DNA of 64,000 nt from CAZHHH01 sp052400685 (GCA_052400685.1 JBQTGJ010000001.1), one strand, 5' to 3'. Shown: positions 44,983 through 53,953, numbered from the stretch's first letter. Numbers and translations are program-made. The notes: generated by a model from the sequence alone, not told the origin.

Positions 44983-45616
44983 CCCATTGGGGCATGTTTT
45001 CTCTAAAAATTATATTTAATTCATTCATAATCATGGCTGTAGCACCCCATAATGTGTGTCCGTTCCAGTTAAAGCAGGGGGCTACAACTTTCCGGTTGTT
45101 GATATTCATTTCCAATATTTTTGGATGGTCAGCACCGTGGAAAAGAGCAGGAACCGGAATCTCCAAAATTTCTGATACTTCGTATGGGCATGGATGGAAA
45201 TTGGGGCGATACGGAAGATAGCCTATATACGGATGAACCAGAAAATTGCTGTTTGGGATATAAAGATTTGTCAGACTACCTAAAAACTGAATTTTATCGG
45301 TTTTTATGCCTAATTCTTCACGTGTTTCGCGTAATGCTGTTTCCCACGAATTGGTATCGCTGGTTTCGTATTTGCCGCCTGGTAAACTGACCTGCCCTCC
45401 ATGAACTCCCTTGTAATCGGGTCTTTGTATGAACGGAATGGTCCATCTTTTTTGTTTGGGATATAATAGAATTAAGACACTGCTGTCTCGCGCACTGGCC
45501 GGATCGGGTGTGCCAGATCCAGTGTACCTGACTGAAGGAGCCATCATAAGATGAGCCTTTTCGCCAGGGAGGGGACGCTGTAATGCTTTTATTAATGAAT
45601 ATTTCCAGCCTATCAT
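44933..45616 (-). CDS. Nudix hydrolase, CoA pyrophosphatase-like
   Basis: 227 residues. The CoA-pyrophosphatase (UPF0035) form of the Nudix box is visible: SLPGGKYETSD then TALRETREELGI, preceded by VHGGQV. It probably hydrolyses CoA derivatives to 4'-phosphopantetheine and 3',5'-ADP. It overlaps the end of the MltF-like gene tail to tail; both C-termini look genuine (SYNDYTSPESL here). Confidence 0.9.
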   Translation of the reverse strand: MIGWKYSLIKALQRPLPGEKAHLMMAPSVRYTGSGTPDPASARDSSVLILLYPKQKRWTIPFIQRPDYKGVHGGQVSLPGGKYETSDTNSWETALRETREELGIKTDKIQFLGSLTNLYIPNSNFLVHPYIGYLPYRPNFHPCPYEVSEILEIPVPALFHGADHPKILEMNINNRKVVAPCFNWNGHTLWGATAMIMNELNIIFRENMPQWANSLHSYNDYTSPESL

Positions 45617-45640
45617 AATTTTGGTCTGTCATTGTTATTA

Positions 45641-45757
45641 TAGAGCCAGCATGAAAACGTTATTTTTTTGTTACGCTCGTGCTCAAGAGGGACATTTTAT
45701 TAGTAAAATTATTTTTTCAATCTTTACAAGCCTCCAGAATGAAGTTTATTTATAACC
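45641..45757 (-). repeat. Dispersed intergenic repeat, copy G (degenerate)
   Basis: In reverse orientation it keeps GTTACGCTCGTGCTC, ACATTTTATTAGTAAAATT, CTTTACAAGCC and GAAGTTTAT in the right order, but with many changes. It begins 24 bases upstream of the Nudix start codon. Confidence 0.45.
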
Positions 45758-45880
45758 AATAGAGATTTTTTACAAGTACTATATAGATGAAAATTTCTGT
45801 ATTCCTTTTTAAAAATAAGTAATTTTTGTGGGTTTTAAGCTATTTGGCATATCTGTTTGAGTTCAGATTCAATAAAAAAA

Positions 45881-45912
45881 CCATCATTCACGTTTGAACG
45901 ATGGCTTTTTTT
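45881..45912 (+). terminator. Orphan intrinsic terminator
   Basis: CCATCATTC (45881-45889) pairs with GAACGATGG (45896-45904), one mismatch, loop ACGTTT, then seven T, with A-run on the other side. No plus-strand gene ends within 890 bases upstream, so it may end a short unannotated RNA. The surrounding gap 45617-46439 otherwise holds repeat copies G and H and nothing else I can name. Confidence 0.7.
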
Positions 45913-46099
45913 ATCCCATTACTAATCTAAACCAATTAGTATATTATAAAAAGCGTGCCAAAGATGATAATAGTCACCTTGAGTTTTGAAAGTTTATTTT
46001 TGGAGCTTAAGATCAGGGATTTTCATTTTATTTTGTTGCTTTATCTCTCTTTTATTTTGTCCGAATATGAACAATTTCTGTTCACTTCTGAGAAACGTT

Positions 46100-46218
46100 A
46101 GAGCCTGTCGGTAAAGTTTAAATTTTACGTTACGCTTGTCCTTAAAATGGTCATTTTGACCAGTAAACTTACAATCTTCGGGTTGTGTAAGCTTTGAATT
46201 TGAGTTTTATAGACAAAC
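46100..46218 (-). repeat. Dispersed intergenic repeat, copy H
   Basis: Reverse orientation. GAGCCTGTCGGTAAAG at its left end is the terminal inverted repeat. It keeps TTTACGTTACGCTTGTC, AAAATGGTCATTTTGACCAGTAAAC, and AAGCTTTGAATTTGAG, ending ATAGACAAACGC. Confidence 0.7.
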
Positions 46219-46439
46219 GCCCGATTGCATGATAGAATTGAGGGTGCATATTATATTTTTTTTAAGCATTTGTTGACTTCTTTGGCATTATATATTCTGT
46301 GCTTTTTTTAGGGTAGGCGATTTTAAGATCTAACTGCCCGCTTATTAGCCATTGCGACCAATTAACCGGAAATTAGATACTGCTTCCATGTCTCCTCTCA
46401 GTTATCGACTAATCGTTGCCAATATTAGGCGACGAAGTT

Positions 46440-47684
46440 TTAATCAAATTGAATGGCTTTCACCGGCGATATGCGGGCAGCCAAATAGGAAGGCCCTACC
46501 ATCATTAGCAGCACGGCTGCAACTGCTCCGGCATTAAGGAGTAGCAGATCTATGGGCGATAGTAGAATGGGTACTGCATCCAGAAAATAGTTGTCGGGGT
46601 CGAGTTGTAAAAAATGTGTTTGCTGTTGTAGCATCGAGAGGCCTATCCCAATTATGTTCCCAATTATTAAACCCCGTGTGGCTATTTTGATGGCTAACAC
46701 CAGAAAAATCTTTCTTAATGGCCAGTCGGCCATGCCTATTGATTTTAAAACCCCTATCATGTTGGTTCGTTCCAGAATTAATATGAGCAGACCCGATACC
46801 ATATTAAAACCGGCGACCATTAAAATTAGGCTAATAATAACCGCAATGTTTGTGTCGAGCAGGTCAAGCCATCCAAAAATTTGGGGCTGGGTTTGTCGAA
46901 TGGTTTGTGCGCGTAGCAATGACCCGTCGGGCGAAATGTAGGCGGCTGTTTTATCGTAAACGGCATCGCCGATCTTTTCCATACGGTCAAAATTATCTAT
47001 AACAATTTCATAGCCTGCAATCTGATTTTTTGCCCAATTATTGAGTCGTTGTACATGTCTGTAATCCGCTATCACATATAGTTTATCCAGATCAGGCAGA
47101 CGACTGTTGTATATTCCACTGACAGTAAAGCGACGAACCCTGATTTGGTCTTCGAAGAAATACATCAGAACGGGATCGCCTACTTTTATGGTTAATTGGT
47201 TGGCTAATACTTCAGAGATGAGGATGTCATTGGTAACTGTTACTGCATTTGTTTGCGGTAATTGCCCTTTTTTTAACACAGATTTCAAAAATGTGGTGTC
47301 ATAATCACTGGATATGCCCTTTAATATAATACCCTGCATTTCTTCACCCGTTTTTATCAAACCTGGTTTGGTGGCAAATTTTTGGATGTTTCGTACACCT
47401 GGAATTGTCATTAGTTGATTTGTCAGGCTGGAGTCGCTTATTATTGGGTTGGCCTCATAACTTAGGTTAAAGTCGTAATTTACAATTTGAATGTGCCCTG
47501 AAAAGCCAGCAAGTTTTTCTCTAATTTCTTTTTTAAAACCTTTTCCAATGGCGATCGATAGGATCATTACCGCCATCCCTAGCGCAATGCCTGCAATGGC
47601 TATTTTTATTACCGGACCTGCAAATCTGCGCCCCGATACTCCTCCAGAGCTAATTCTTGATGCAATGAAATATTCCGTTTTCAA
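46440..47684 (-). CDS. FtsX-like ABC transporter permease (LolC/LolE-type)
   Basis: About 414 residues from the TTG at 47684 giving (M)KTEYFIASRISSGG, the family-like N-terminus; the longer frame to 47729 runs through a promoter-like sequence. One N-terminal membrane span (KIAIAGIALGMAVMILSIAIG), a large periplasmic domain (to about 270), and three C-terminal spans ending AARISPVKAIQFD give the MacB/FtsX layout of lipoprotein-release permeases. No ATPase gene is adjacent, so the LolD partner must be encoded elsewhere. Lipoprotein sorting is the likely role but other FtsX-type exporters look similar. Confidence 0.82.
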   Translation of the reverse strand: MKTEYFIASRISSGGVSGRRFAGPVIKIAIAGIALGMAVMILSIAIGKGFKKEIREKLAGFSGHIQIVNYDFNLSYEANPIISDSSLTNQLMTIPGVRNIQKFATKPGLIKTGEEMQGIILKGISSDYDTTFLKSVLKKGQLPQTNAVTVTNDILISEVLANQLTIKVGDPVLMYFFEDQIRVRRFTVSGIYNSRLPDLDKLYVIADYRHVQRLNNWAKNQIAGYEIVIDNFDRMEKIGDAVYDKTAAYISPDGSLLRAQTIRQTQPQIFGWLDLLDTNIAVIISLILMVAGFNMVSGLLILILERTNMIGVLKSIGMADWPLRKIFLVLAIKIATRGLIIGNIIGIGLSMLQQQTHFLQLDPDNYFLDAVPILLSPIDLLLLNAGAVAAVLLMMVGPSYLAARISPVKAIQFD

Positions 47685-47701
47685 GGTCTTTTCTTTTTTT
47701 A

Positions 47702-47730
47702 CAAAGGTAAAAAAAAGAACCAGCCTCAAA
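47702..47730 (-). promoter_or_regulatory. Predicted promoter for the LolC/E-type permease gene
   Basis: Minus strand TTTG (47730-47727), a spacer of about 17 bases, and TACCTTTG (47709-47702) matching the -7 consensus. The proposed TTG start is 18 bases downstream, which supports the shorter gene model. Confidence 0.45.
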
Positions 47731-47772
47731 AGCAGATTATTTTATTCTGTCGCTAGTGCAATTAGTTTCTGT

Positions 47773-48114
47773 TTATCGGTTGTATCTATATACTTCTATC
47801 TCACTAAAGGTCATAAAGCCTGTCGTTTCAGCCTTGTCTATCAGGCGGCTGGCAATTTCAGCAAAATCGTGAAGCCGTTCTTTGATGTCCACCATTTCAA
47901 GAATAATTGGATGCCCTGTGCTGAGTGAAAATACTTTTACACTTTCTCTGAGGTTATTAGAACCATAACTCATAATGCCTTTGGTTACCGTAACACCCGA
48001 TATTCGGTATTTTTTGGCTGCAAATACGATTGCTTCGTATAGTGGACGTTGATATATGATGGATTCCTCATTGATAATTATTTTGAGCTGAACGGCATTT
48101 TCGGTCAATTTCAT
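47773..48114 (-). CDS. DUF190 family PII-like protein
   Basis: 113 residues. The pattern LKIIINEESIIYQRPLYEAIV, YRISGVTVTKGIMSYG, ILEMVDIKERL and GFMTFSEIEVYRY is the DUF190 (UPF0166) fold related to PII signalling proteins. Members are often linked to ion transporters such as CrcB, but no such gene is next to it here. Function not determined. Confidence 0.88.
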   Translation of the reverse strand: MKLTENAVQLKIIINEESIIYQRPLYEAIVFAAKKYRISGVTVTKGIMSYGSNNLRESVKVFSLSTGHPIILEMVDIKERLHDFAEIASRLIDKAETTGFMTFSEIEVYRYNR

Positions 48115-48335
48115 AGTCGTCGCTTTAATATGGATAATTTGTACAAATTATGAATAAGCATTCACAATTTCAAGGTAAGTTTTGTTAATGGGTGTATTAA
48201 AAAACCAAAATATTCTATAATAAGTTTGTCAGAGCTTTGCTTGTATCTTATTCAAATATTATTAATTTTGGGGTATACCCTTTTTTATAATCCTTTTGTA
48301 TCTACAAATTATTAACCTTTTTAAACAAATGTATC

Positions 48336-50492
48336 ATGAAGGAATATTTGTCTGATCAGATAAAAAACCTCTCTTTGTTGGGGAGTAGCGGTTCGGGTAA
48401 AACCACCCTGGCCGAAGCAATGCTCTTTGAGGGCGGGGTTATTAGCCGGAGAGGCGATGTTAACAGCAAAAATACGGTGTCTGATTATAACCGGGTGGAA
48501 CAGGAATATGGCTACTCGGTTTTTTCGTCGGTATTATTTACTGAGTATCTGGGTAAAAAACTTAATATTATTGACTGTCCGGGATCCGATGATTTTATCA
48601 ATGGCGCGATTACTTCGCTAAATGTGACCGATACTGCTTTGATGGTTGTTAATGCAACGCAAGGCGTGGAAGTGGGTACTGAAAATATTTTCCGTTACAC
48701 CGATAATTATAATAAACCCGTTATCCTTGTGGTCAATCAGTTAGATCATGAGAAGGCCAATTTTGAGATGACTGTTGAAAGTATTTCTGAGGCTTTTGGA
48801 AATAAAGCCGTGATTGTCCAATACCCTGTGAATGTTGGGCCTGGTTTTGACGCGTTGGTTGACGTATTGAAAATGAAATATTATAAATGGGGACCCGATG
48901 GTGGAGAACCTACAATTACCGATATTCCCGACAGTGAGAAGTCCAAGGCTGATGAGTTGCATAATGCATTGATTGAAGCAGCTGCAGAGAATGACGAGGG
49001 GTTGATGGAACTTTTTTTTGAGAAAGGATCGTTGGATGAGGAAGAGATGCGTAGGGGGATTCGTAAAGGGCTTGTGGCTCGGGACATGTTCCCTATCTTT
49101 TGCGTGTCGGCCCAGAAGGATATGGGAATTCGCCGCTTGATGGAGTTTTTGGGCAACGTGGTTCCATTGGTGTCACAAATGCCTAAGCCTAAAACATCTA
49201 AAGGAGAAGAAGTGTCTTGCGATGTTAATGGCCCTGCTTCAATTTTTATTTTTAAAACCAGTATTGAACCACATCTCGGCGAAGTGAGCTATTTCAAGGT
49301 GATGTCTGGCAAAGTAGCCGAAGGCATGGATCTTGTTAATATGAATCGTGAAGCAAAGGAACGGCTTTCTCAGTTATATTGCGTGGCCGGCAGTAACCGT
49401 CATAAAGTTGCTACTTTGTTGGCTGGCGATATTGGCGCAACTGTTAAGTTGAAAGAAACGAAAACTAATCATACTTTAAATATTAAAGGCTGCGATTATG
49501 TTTTTGACCCGATTGCTTATCCAAATCCTAAATACAGAGTGGCTGTTAAGCCTCTTAGTGAGGGTGAGGAAGAGAAATTGGGTGAGATACTGACGCGCAT
49601 GCACGAGGAAGATCCAACTATTATTGTAGAGTATTCTAAAGAGTTGAAGCAGATCATTGTTCATGGGCAAGGCGAATTTCATCTTAACACCATGAAGTGG
49701 CGTCTGGAAAATAATGATAAGCTGGCTATCGATTTTATAGAGCCTAAAATACCTTATCGCGAAACGATTACACGGCAGGCGCGGGCCGATTATCGACATA
49801 AAAAGCAGTCGGGGGGCGCCGGTCAGTTTGGAGAGGTGCATATGATCATTGAGCCTTATGTTGAAGGGATGCCTGCTCCTACAATGTATAAATTTGATGG
49901 GCAGGAATTTAAGGTGAGTGTGCGTGGTACAGAGGAAATTGATTTGCCGTGGGGCGGGAAATTGGTTTTTCATAATTGTATTGTTGGCGGATCCATCGAT
50001 AGCCGTTTTATGCCAGCTATATTGAAAGGTATTATGGAGAAGATGGAAGAAGGCCCTTTAACAGGCTCTTATGCCCGTGATATTCGTGTTTGTGTATATG
50101 ACGGGAAGATGCACCCGGTAGATTCAAACGAAATATCATTTAAATTGGCGGGACGTAATGCTTTTAGATCAGCTTTTAAAGACGCCGCTCCAAAAATTCT
50201 TGAACCGGTTTATGACGTTGAAGTGCGTGTGCCTTCTGATCGGATGGGCGATGTTATGAGTGACCTGCAGGGGCGACGCGCCATTATTGAAGGCATGAAC
50301 AGCGAAAAAGGCTTTGAAGTGATTAAAGCAAAAGTGCCGCTTAAAGAAATGAATAAATATTCAACCTCATTGAGTTCAATAACAGGAGGACGCGCTTTTT
50401 ACAGCATGAAGTTTGCTAAGTATGATAAAATTCCGCCTGAAATTCAGGAGAAATTATTGTCTGCCTATGATGATGATTCAAAAGAGGAATAG
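48336..50492 (+). CDS. Elongation factor G paralogue (EF-G2 type) with altered G-domain motifs
   Basis: 718 residues, with the domain order of EF-G: G domain (1-270), domain II (about 300-385), III, IV (about 475-600) and V (to 690). The P-loop GSSGSGKT (16-23) is intact. The catalytic His of the DxPGH motif is replaced by Ser84 (DCPGSDDF), NKxD is NQLD (134-137), and the switch I RGITI segment is replaced by EQEYGYSVF. An EF-G2 paralogue from Bacteroides is reported to work without GTP hydrolysis, and this gene has the same kind of changes. It is not in an str operon with rpsL/rpsG/tufA, consistent with a paralogue rather than the main fusA. Confidence 0.9.
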   Translation: MKEYLSDQIKNLSLLGSSGSGKTTLAEAMLFEGGVISRRGDVNSKNTVSDYNRVEQEYGYSVFSSVLFTEYLGKKLNIIDCPGSDDFINGAITSLNVTDTALMVVNATQGVEVGTENIFRYTDNYNKPVILVVNQLDHEKANFEMTVESISEAFGNKAVIVQYPVNVGPGFDALVDVLKMKYYKWGPDGGEPTITDIPDSEKSKADELHNALIEAAAENDEGLMELFFEKGSLDEEEMRRGIRKGLVARDMFPIFCVSAQKDMGIRRLMEFLGNVVPLVSQMPKPKTSKGEEVSCDVNGPASIFIFKTSIEPHLGEVSYFKVMSGKVAEGMDLVNMNREAKERLSQLYCVAGSNRHKVATLLAGDIGATVKLKETKTNHTLNIKGCDYVFDPIAYPNPKYRVAVKPLSEGEEEKLGEILTRMHEEDPTIIVEYSKELKQIIVHGQGEFHLNTMKWRLENNDKLAIDFIEPKIPYRETITRQARADYRHKKQSGGAGQFGEVHMIIEPYVEGMPAPTMYKFDGQEFKVSVRGTEEIDLPWGGKLVFHNCIVGGSIDSRFMPAILKGIMEKMEEGPLTGSYARDIRVCVYDGKMHPVDSNEISFKLAGRNAFRSAFKDAAPKILEPVYDVEVRVPSDRMGDVMSDLQGRRAIIEGMNSEKGFEVIKAKVPLKEMNKYSTSLSSITGGRAFYSMKFAKYDKIPPEIQEKLLSAYDDDSKEE

Positions 50493-50539
50493 GCTGTTTT
50501 TTTTATTTAAAAAAATTCGCCTCTGTAGGGAAATAAAGA

Positions 50540-50661
50540 TGCTTGATAAGAATTGTTTAAGTTAAGGTTTGCGAAGTTCTGAAAATCTAAGTTTACTGGT
50601 GTAAATCATCATTTTGAGGATCAGAGTAACGCAGAAGTTGGTATTTCCTTGCATGCACTAA
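50540..50661 (+). repeat. Dispersed intergenic repeat, copy F (variant ends)
   Basis: It keeps AAGGTTTGCGAAG, AAGTTTACTGGTGTAAATCATCATTTTGAGG and GAGTAACGCAGAAGTTGG. The ends (ATGCTTGAT, CCTTGCATGCACTAA) match the variant of copy E rather than the type. It lies between the EF-G2 gene and the terminator at 50666. Confidence 0.7.
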
Positions 50662-50665
50662 TTAT

Positions 50666-50700
50666 AAAGAGGGCATCCAATTAGGATGTCCTCTTTTAAT
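50666..50700. terminator. Bidirectional intrinsic terminator between EF-G2 and NYN-CSD genes
   Basis: A 13-bp stem (50666-50678 with 50684-50696, one G-T pair) with a 5-base loop AATTA, A-rich before and T-rich after. It lies just before the NYN-CSD stop codon on the other strand. Confidence 0.85.
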
Positions 50701-50702
50701 TT

Positions 50703-51635
50703 TTATTCAACCAGTTCTACATCAATTGCAACGTCATCACCTTTTTCGTTGCGGGCAATTTTAAAACGAACGGTGTCGCCGGTTTGCAAATCTGAAAAAT
50801 CACTTCCGTTGACACTTTGAAAATGGAAAAACAGATTTGTGGGTGGAAATTTTATAAATCCATATCCCGATTTTAGCGATAAAATGGTGCTTTCGTGCAC
50901 GTCTTCATTTCCAAAATCAACTGGAACGGCGTCTTTGTGAACTGATGTATGTGTCTCTTTGGGGACAAATAATGAGTCAATTAAATATTTATCACGGCTT
51001 TCTTTTCGATTGATAAATTGATCCATCGAAATAGGGTACGTAACGACGTCCTGTAAATCCTGCGATGTTTTGGTCACCCTTTGATTGCCGTAATCATCTT
51101 TGAATTCAAATTCCCATGATAGCAACATTACCCGCGTTCCTAACGTGTTTAGTTTGCGAACCAGCGGTACGTAGTTGCCATCGGAAGCAATTAAAACCAG
51201 GATGTCAAATTTCTTGTACAGCGACATCTCAAATGCTTCCAAAGCCATCCACACATCTACATTGCTATCCTGACGTTGGCCGTTAATTGATTTTACCGGA
51301 AAATAATGGGTGGTAACACCTTCCGACATCAAAATATCGTCAAAGACTCTTTCGTAATAAAGCTGATTGCCTTTTTGACTGGCCTCCATGGCATTTAACC
51401 GACCTCTAAAATAGTGCGCATCAACAATCTGACAATGATTGAATGCGTTTTCTGAACCATCAAATTCAGCAGCCTTCTGCCTGATAAAATTGTGCAACCC
51501 TGCAATGCTTATTCTACTTTGACGCTCATGCACATAATTGTAATAGTTACTTACATGATAAAAATAGTTGCCGTCGTAAAAAACACCAATGCGCGTCAAT
51601 TTTTGAATACTCTCCCTTTCTAAACTTTTAACCAT
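50703..51635 (-). CDS. NYN-domain (PIN-like) protein fused to a cold-shock domain
   Basis: 310 residues. The N-terminal NYN domain (about 14-200) shows the acidic active-site residues of PIN-like nucleases: Asp21 in VFYDGNYFYH, Asp127 in DSNVDVWMAL and Asp152 in LIASDGNYVPL. The C-terminal segment (about 248-310) is cold-shock-like (SLKSGYGFIKFPPTNLFFHFQSV...DTVRFKI), a nucleic-acid-binding OB fold with aromatic GYGFI and FFHF motifs. A ribonuclease with its own RNA-binding tail is a reasonable inference; the target is unknown. Single-gene unit, with a hairpin TTTCATTC/GAATGAAA (51657-51678) in its upstream region. Confidence 0.9.
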   Translation of the reverse strand: MVKSLERESIQKLTRIGVFYDGNYFYHVSNYYNYVHERQSRISIAGLHNFIRQKAAEFDGSENAFNHCQIVDAHYFRGRLNAMEASQKGNQLYYERVFDDILMSEGVTTHYFPVKSINGQRQDSNVDVWMALEAFEMSLYKKFDILVLIASDGNYVPLVRKLNTLGTRVMLLSWEFEFKDDYGNQRVTKTSQDLQDVVTYPISMDQFINRKESRDKYLIDSLFVPKETHTSVHKDAVPVDFGNEDVHESTILSLKSGYGFIKFPPTNLFFHFQSVNGSDFSDLQTGDTVRFKIARNEKGDDVAIDVELVE

Positions 51636-51927
51636 AATGAATTTAATGTTTTAATTTTTCATTCACGTTTGAATGAAATTTCCCTTAATAATAATTTAAA
51701 ATGTAGTAAAATACTTAGGTTAAGATAGGTAGGGTTTAGTGATTTGATTTTTTTGAATGTAGTAAACAATTTTTTTTTTGATAAATGAAATGGTTTTTAA
51801 GGCAGTGCAAAATTACAAACAATTGTGGACTAATAAGGAAGATATGAGTGGAAAATTATCCCTGAAGAAAAAGTTGTTAACTTTATACCTTGATTTTTGA
51901 TTTCAACTGTAAATTTAAGAATGCTTC

Positions 51928-52317
51928 ATGGGACTAAGAAATTTTAAAACACGGATAAAAATAAAAGCCGAGCCGGTTGACGTGTTTGCTGCCTTTACCA
52001 ATCCTTTTGCGATTGAACTTTGGTCGGGTTATGCGGCCGTGATGCCCGCCGAAGCAGGTGGCGAATTTTCAATGTGGGATGGCGATATTGAAGGTCGGGT
52101 TTTGGAGCTGATTCCTGAATCGAAAATTGTGCAGGAATGGTATTTTGGCGATCAGGACGAGCCTTCCGTTGTTACAATTAAAATATTTCCTCAAGGAACT
52201 TCTACGCAAGTCGATTTATTGCATACCAATATCCCGGATGACGCTTTTGATGATATTTCGGAGGGATGGACGAATTATTTTTTGGGGGCTATAAAGGAGT
52301 TTCTGGAAGTGGATTGA
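51928..52317 (+). CDS. SRPBCC-fold protein, AHSA1/START-like
   Basis: 129 residues. IKIKAEPVDVFAAFTNPFAIELWSG at the start and EGWTNYFLGAIKEFLEVD as the long C-terminal helix are typical of AHSA1-like (activator of Hsp90 ATPase) SRPBCC proteins. A ligand-binding pocket is expected; the role is unknown. Single gene, with a terminator about 140 bases downstream. Confidence 0.88.
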   Translation: MGLRNFKTRIKIKAEPVDVFAAFTNPFAIELWSGYAAVMPAEAGGEFSMWDGDIEGRVLELIPESKIVQEWYFGDQDEPSVVTIKIFPQGTSTQVDLLHTNIPDDAFDDISEGWTNYFLGAIKEFLEVD

Positions 52318-52458
52318 TGATTGAAATTAAAATTTGGACTTGTTAATGATGGTAAGTAAGTGTGTTGTTGTGGTAACTTTTATTTGCTATATCACTTTTA
52401 TTGCTGGAAAAAACAGACGACAAATGTAATATTGCAGTCGTATGACGATCAAAATATT

Positions 52459-52497
52459 AAAGCGGAGAGCTTTGTTATTGGCTCCCCGCTTTTTTTC
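52459..52497 (+). terminator. Intrinsic terminator after the SRPBCC gene
   Basis: AAAGCGGAGAGC (52459-52470) pairs with GCTCCCCGCTTT (52481-52492) with one A-C mismatch, 10-base loop, then a T-run to 52496. It may also catch transcription from the other side. Confidence 0.85.
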
Positions 52498-52534
52498 TTC
52501 CGTAATAGAAATATCTTTTTATTGTATGTTGTTT

Positions 52535-53377
52535 CTATAGAGCTTTAAGGCTTAAGTCAAGACTTTTTATTTGATGTGTTAAGGCGCCTACTGAAATGAA
52601 GTCAACACCGGTTTCGGCATAGTCGCGCAAAGTGTCGATGGTAATGCCTCCGGACGATTCAATTTCGTATTGACCGTTGATTAGTTCTACTGCTTTTCTG
52701 CTGGTGGGAATGTCGAAGTTATCGAGCATGATCCGTTGAATTCCGCCTACGCGCAGTACTTCATTCAGTTCATCCATGTTACGAACTTCAATCTCTATTT
52801 TTAGATCTTTCCCTTTATTAGCAAGGTATTTTTTAACAGAAAGGATGGCTTTTTCTATTCCCCCGGCAAAGTCAATATGGTTGTCTTTCAGCATTATCAT
52901 ATCGAACAGCCCCATTCGATGATTTTCACCGCCACCAATTTTTACAGCAGCCTTCTCAAGCATCCGCATGCCTGGCGTAGTTTTACGGGTGTCAAGAACT
53001 TTGGTATTTAAACCTTCTAATTGTTTCACGTATTCATTGGTTTGTGTGGCAATACCGCTCATTCTTTGCATCACATTTAACACCAAACGTTCGGTTTTTA
53101 AAAGTGTGTGCACACTTCCCTCAACGGTGAAAGCAATGTCGCCAGGTTTAATTTTGGTACCATCTGCCAGAAATTGTTCTATTTTGATGTCGGGTTCTAC
53201 CTGTTTAAAAATTGTTTGCGCAACTTCAACGCCTGCCAATATTCCTGATTCTTTAACCAGTAATTGAACTTTGCCTGTGGCACTGGCAGGAATACACGAT
53301 AATGATGAGTGGTCGCCGTCGCCTATATCTTCCCGTAAAGCGTTTTCTATAAATTCTTTGAGTAAGTGTTTATTCAT
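52535..53377 (-). CDS. nadC: Nicotinate-nucleotide pyrophosphorylase (quinolinate phosphoribosyltransferase)
   Basis: 280 residues. It converts quinolinate plus PRPP to NaMN in de novo NAD synthesis. Motifs: ALREDIGDGDHSS (14-26), the ERLVLNVMQRMSGIAT helix, VLDTRKTTPGMRMLEK, GGGENHRMGLFDMIMLKDNH and ESSGGITIDTL. Start overlaps the DUF4783 gene end by 8 bases, so the pair is co-transcribed. Confidence 0.97.
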   Translation of the reverse strand: MNKHLLKEFIENALREDIGDGDHSSLSCIPASATGKVQLLVKESGILAGVEVAQTIFKQVEPDIKIEQFLADGTKIKPGDIAFTVEGSVHTLLKTERLVLNVMQRMSGIATQTNEYVKQLEGLNTKVLDTRKTTPGMRMLEKAAVKIGGGENHRMGLFDMIMLKDNHIDFAGGIEKAILSVKKYLANKGKDLKIEIEVRNMDELNEVLRVGGIQRIMLDNFDIPTSRKAVELINGQYEIESSGGITIDTLRDYAETGVDFISVGALTHQIKSLDLSLKAL

Positions 53378-53780
53378 CCTGTAATTCTATTCTTAATTGG
53401 TGAATTAATGTTTTGCTGTTTTCGGTTTTTGCCAAAAATAAAATTCGAAATTGGCCTTTCGAATGGGTGTATTTCCCAATGGCAAAGGTAGCATTTTCCC
53501 GGATTCCCTGATGGATTATCTGAAACGAGACAGGGGGATAGCTGCTAAAGAATTTTTTCATCATGAATTGGGCTTGTTCCTTGCTGTATACACCTGAATT
53601 GGACGGTAAGACCAATTCAATTTTTGAATTGAAAAATTCGGCTAACTTAAAGGCATCGCCGTCGCGTGTGGCTTGTAAAATTTCGTTAGGTAAGGTTCCT
53701 GTTGACTGTGCCTGTAATGTACAGGCTGCCGTCACACAGAAAATCCCTATTATTACAGAGATTTTTAGATGTTTCATCAT
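53370..53780 (-). CDS. DUF4783-type secreted small protein
   Basis: 136 residues with a signal peptide (KISVIIGIFCVTAACTLQAQ; a Cys in the region could suggest a lipoprotein but is upstream of LQAQ). The mature part (LPNEILQATRDGDAFKLAEFFNS..IELVLPSNSGVYSKEQA) is NTF2-like in look and fits the DUF4783 family. Function unknown. Located directly upstream of nadC; rlmH lies just beyond on the other strand. Confidence 0.8.
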   Translation of the reverse strand: MMKHLKISVIIGIFCVTAACTLQAQSTGTLPNEILQATRDGDAFKLAEFFNSKIELVLPSNSGVYSKEQAQFMMKKFFSSYPPVSFQIIHQGIRENATFAIGKYTHSKGQFRILFLAKTENSKTLIHQLRIELQDE

Positions 53781-53953
53781 TTAATAAGTTTTGGTAAGAA
53801 ACTGCTTTCTTACTGTTTATTGAAAGATAAAATTACAAAAACCAAACCACTAATTTGGTTGTACGTTGGCTTTTTTGATTTTTAACTACATCTTTGAACG
53901 TTAAAATAGCACTCTTGCGGCCGTTTGGAATAATAACAAAGAAGGTTTAATCG

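Noticed and set aside
48115..48335. Promoter for the EF-G2 gene
   Set aside because: Several T-rich matches exist but none fits both boxes with correct spacing, so I did not list it.
45886..51673. Shared 13-mer ATTCACGTTTGAA in hairpins at 45886 and 51661
   Set aside because: Roughly tens of such 13-mer coincidences are expected in 64 kb, and the flanking stems differ.
52360..52548. 62-codon frame after the SRPBCC gene
   Set aside because: It runs through a strong terminator hairpin, so it is not a plausible gene.
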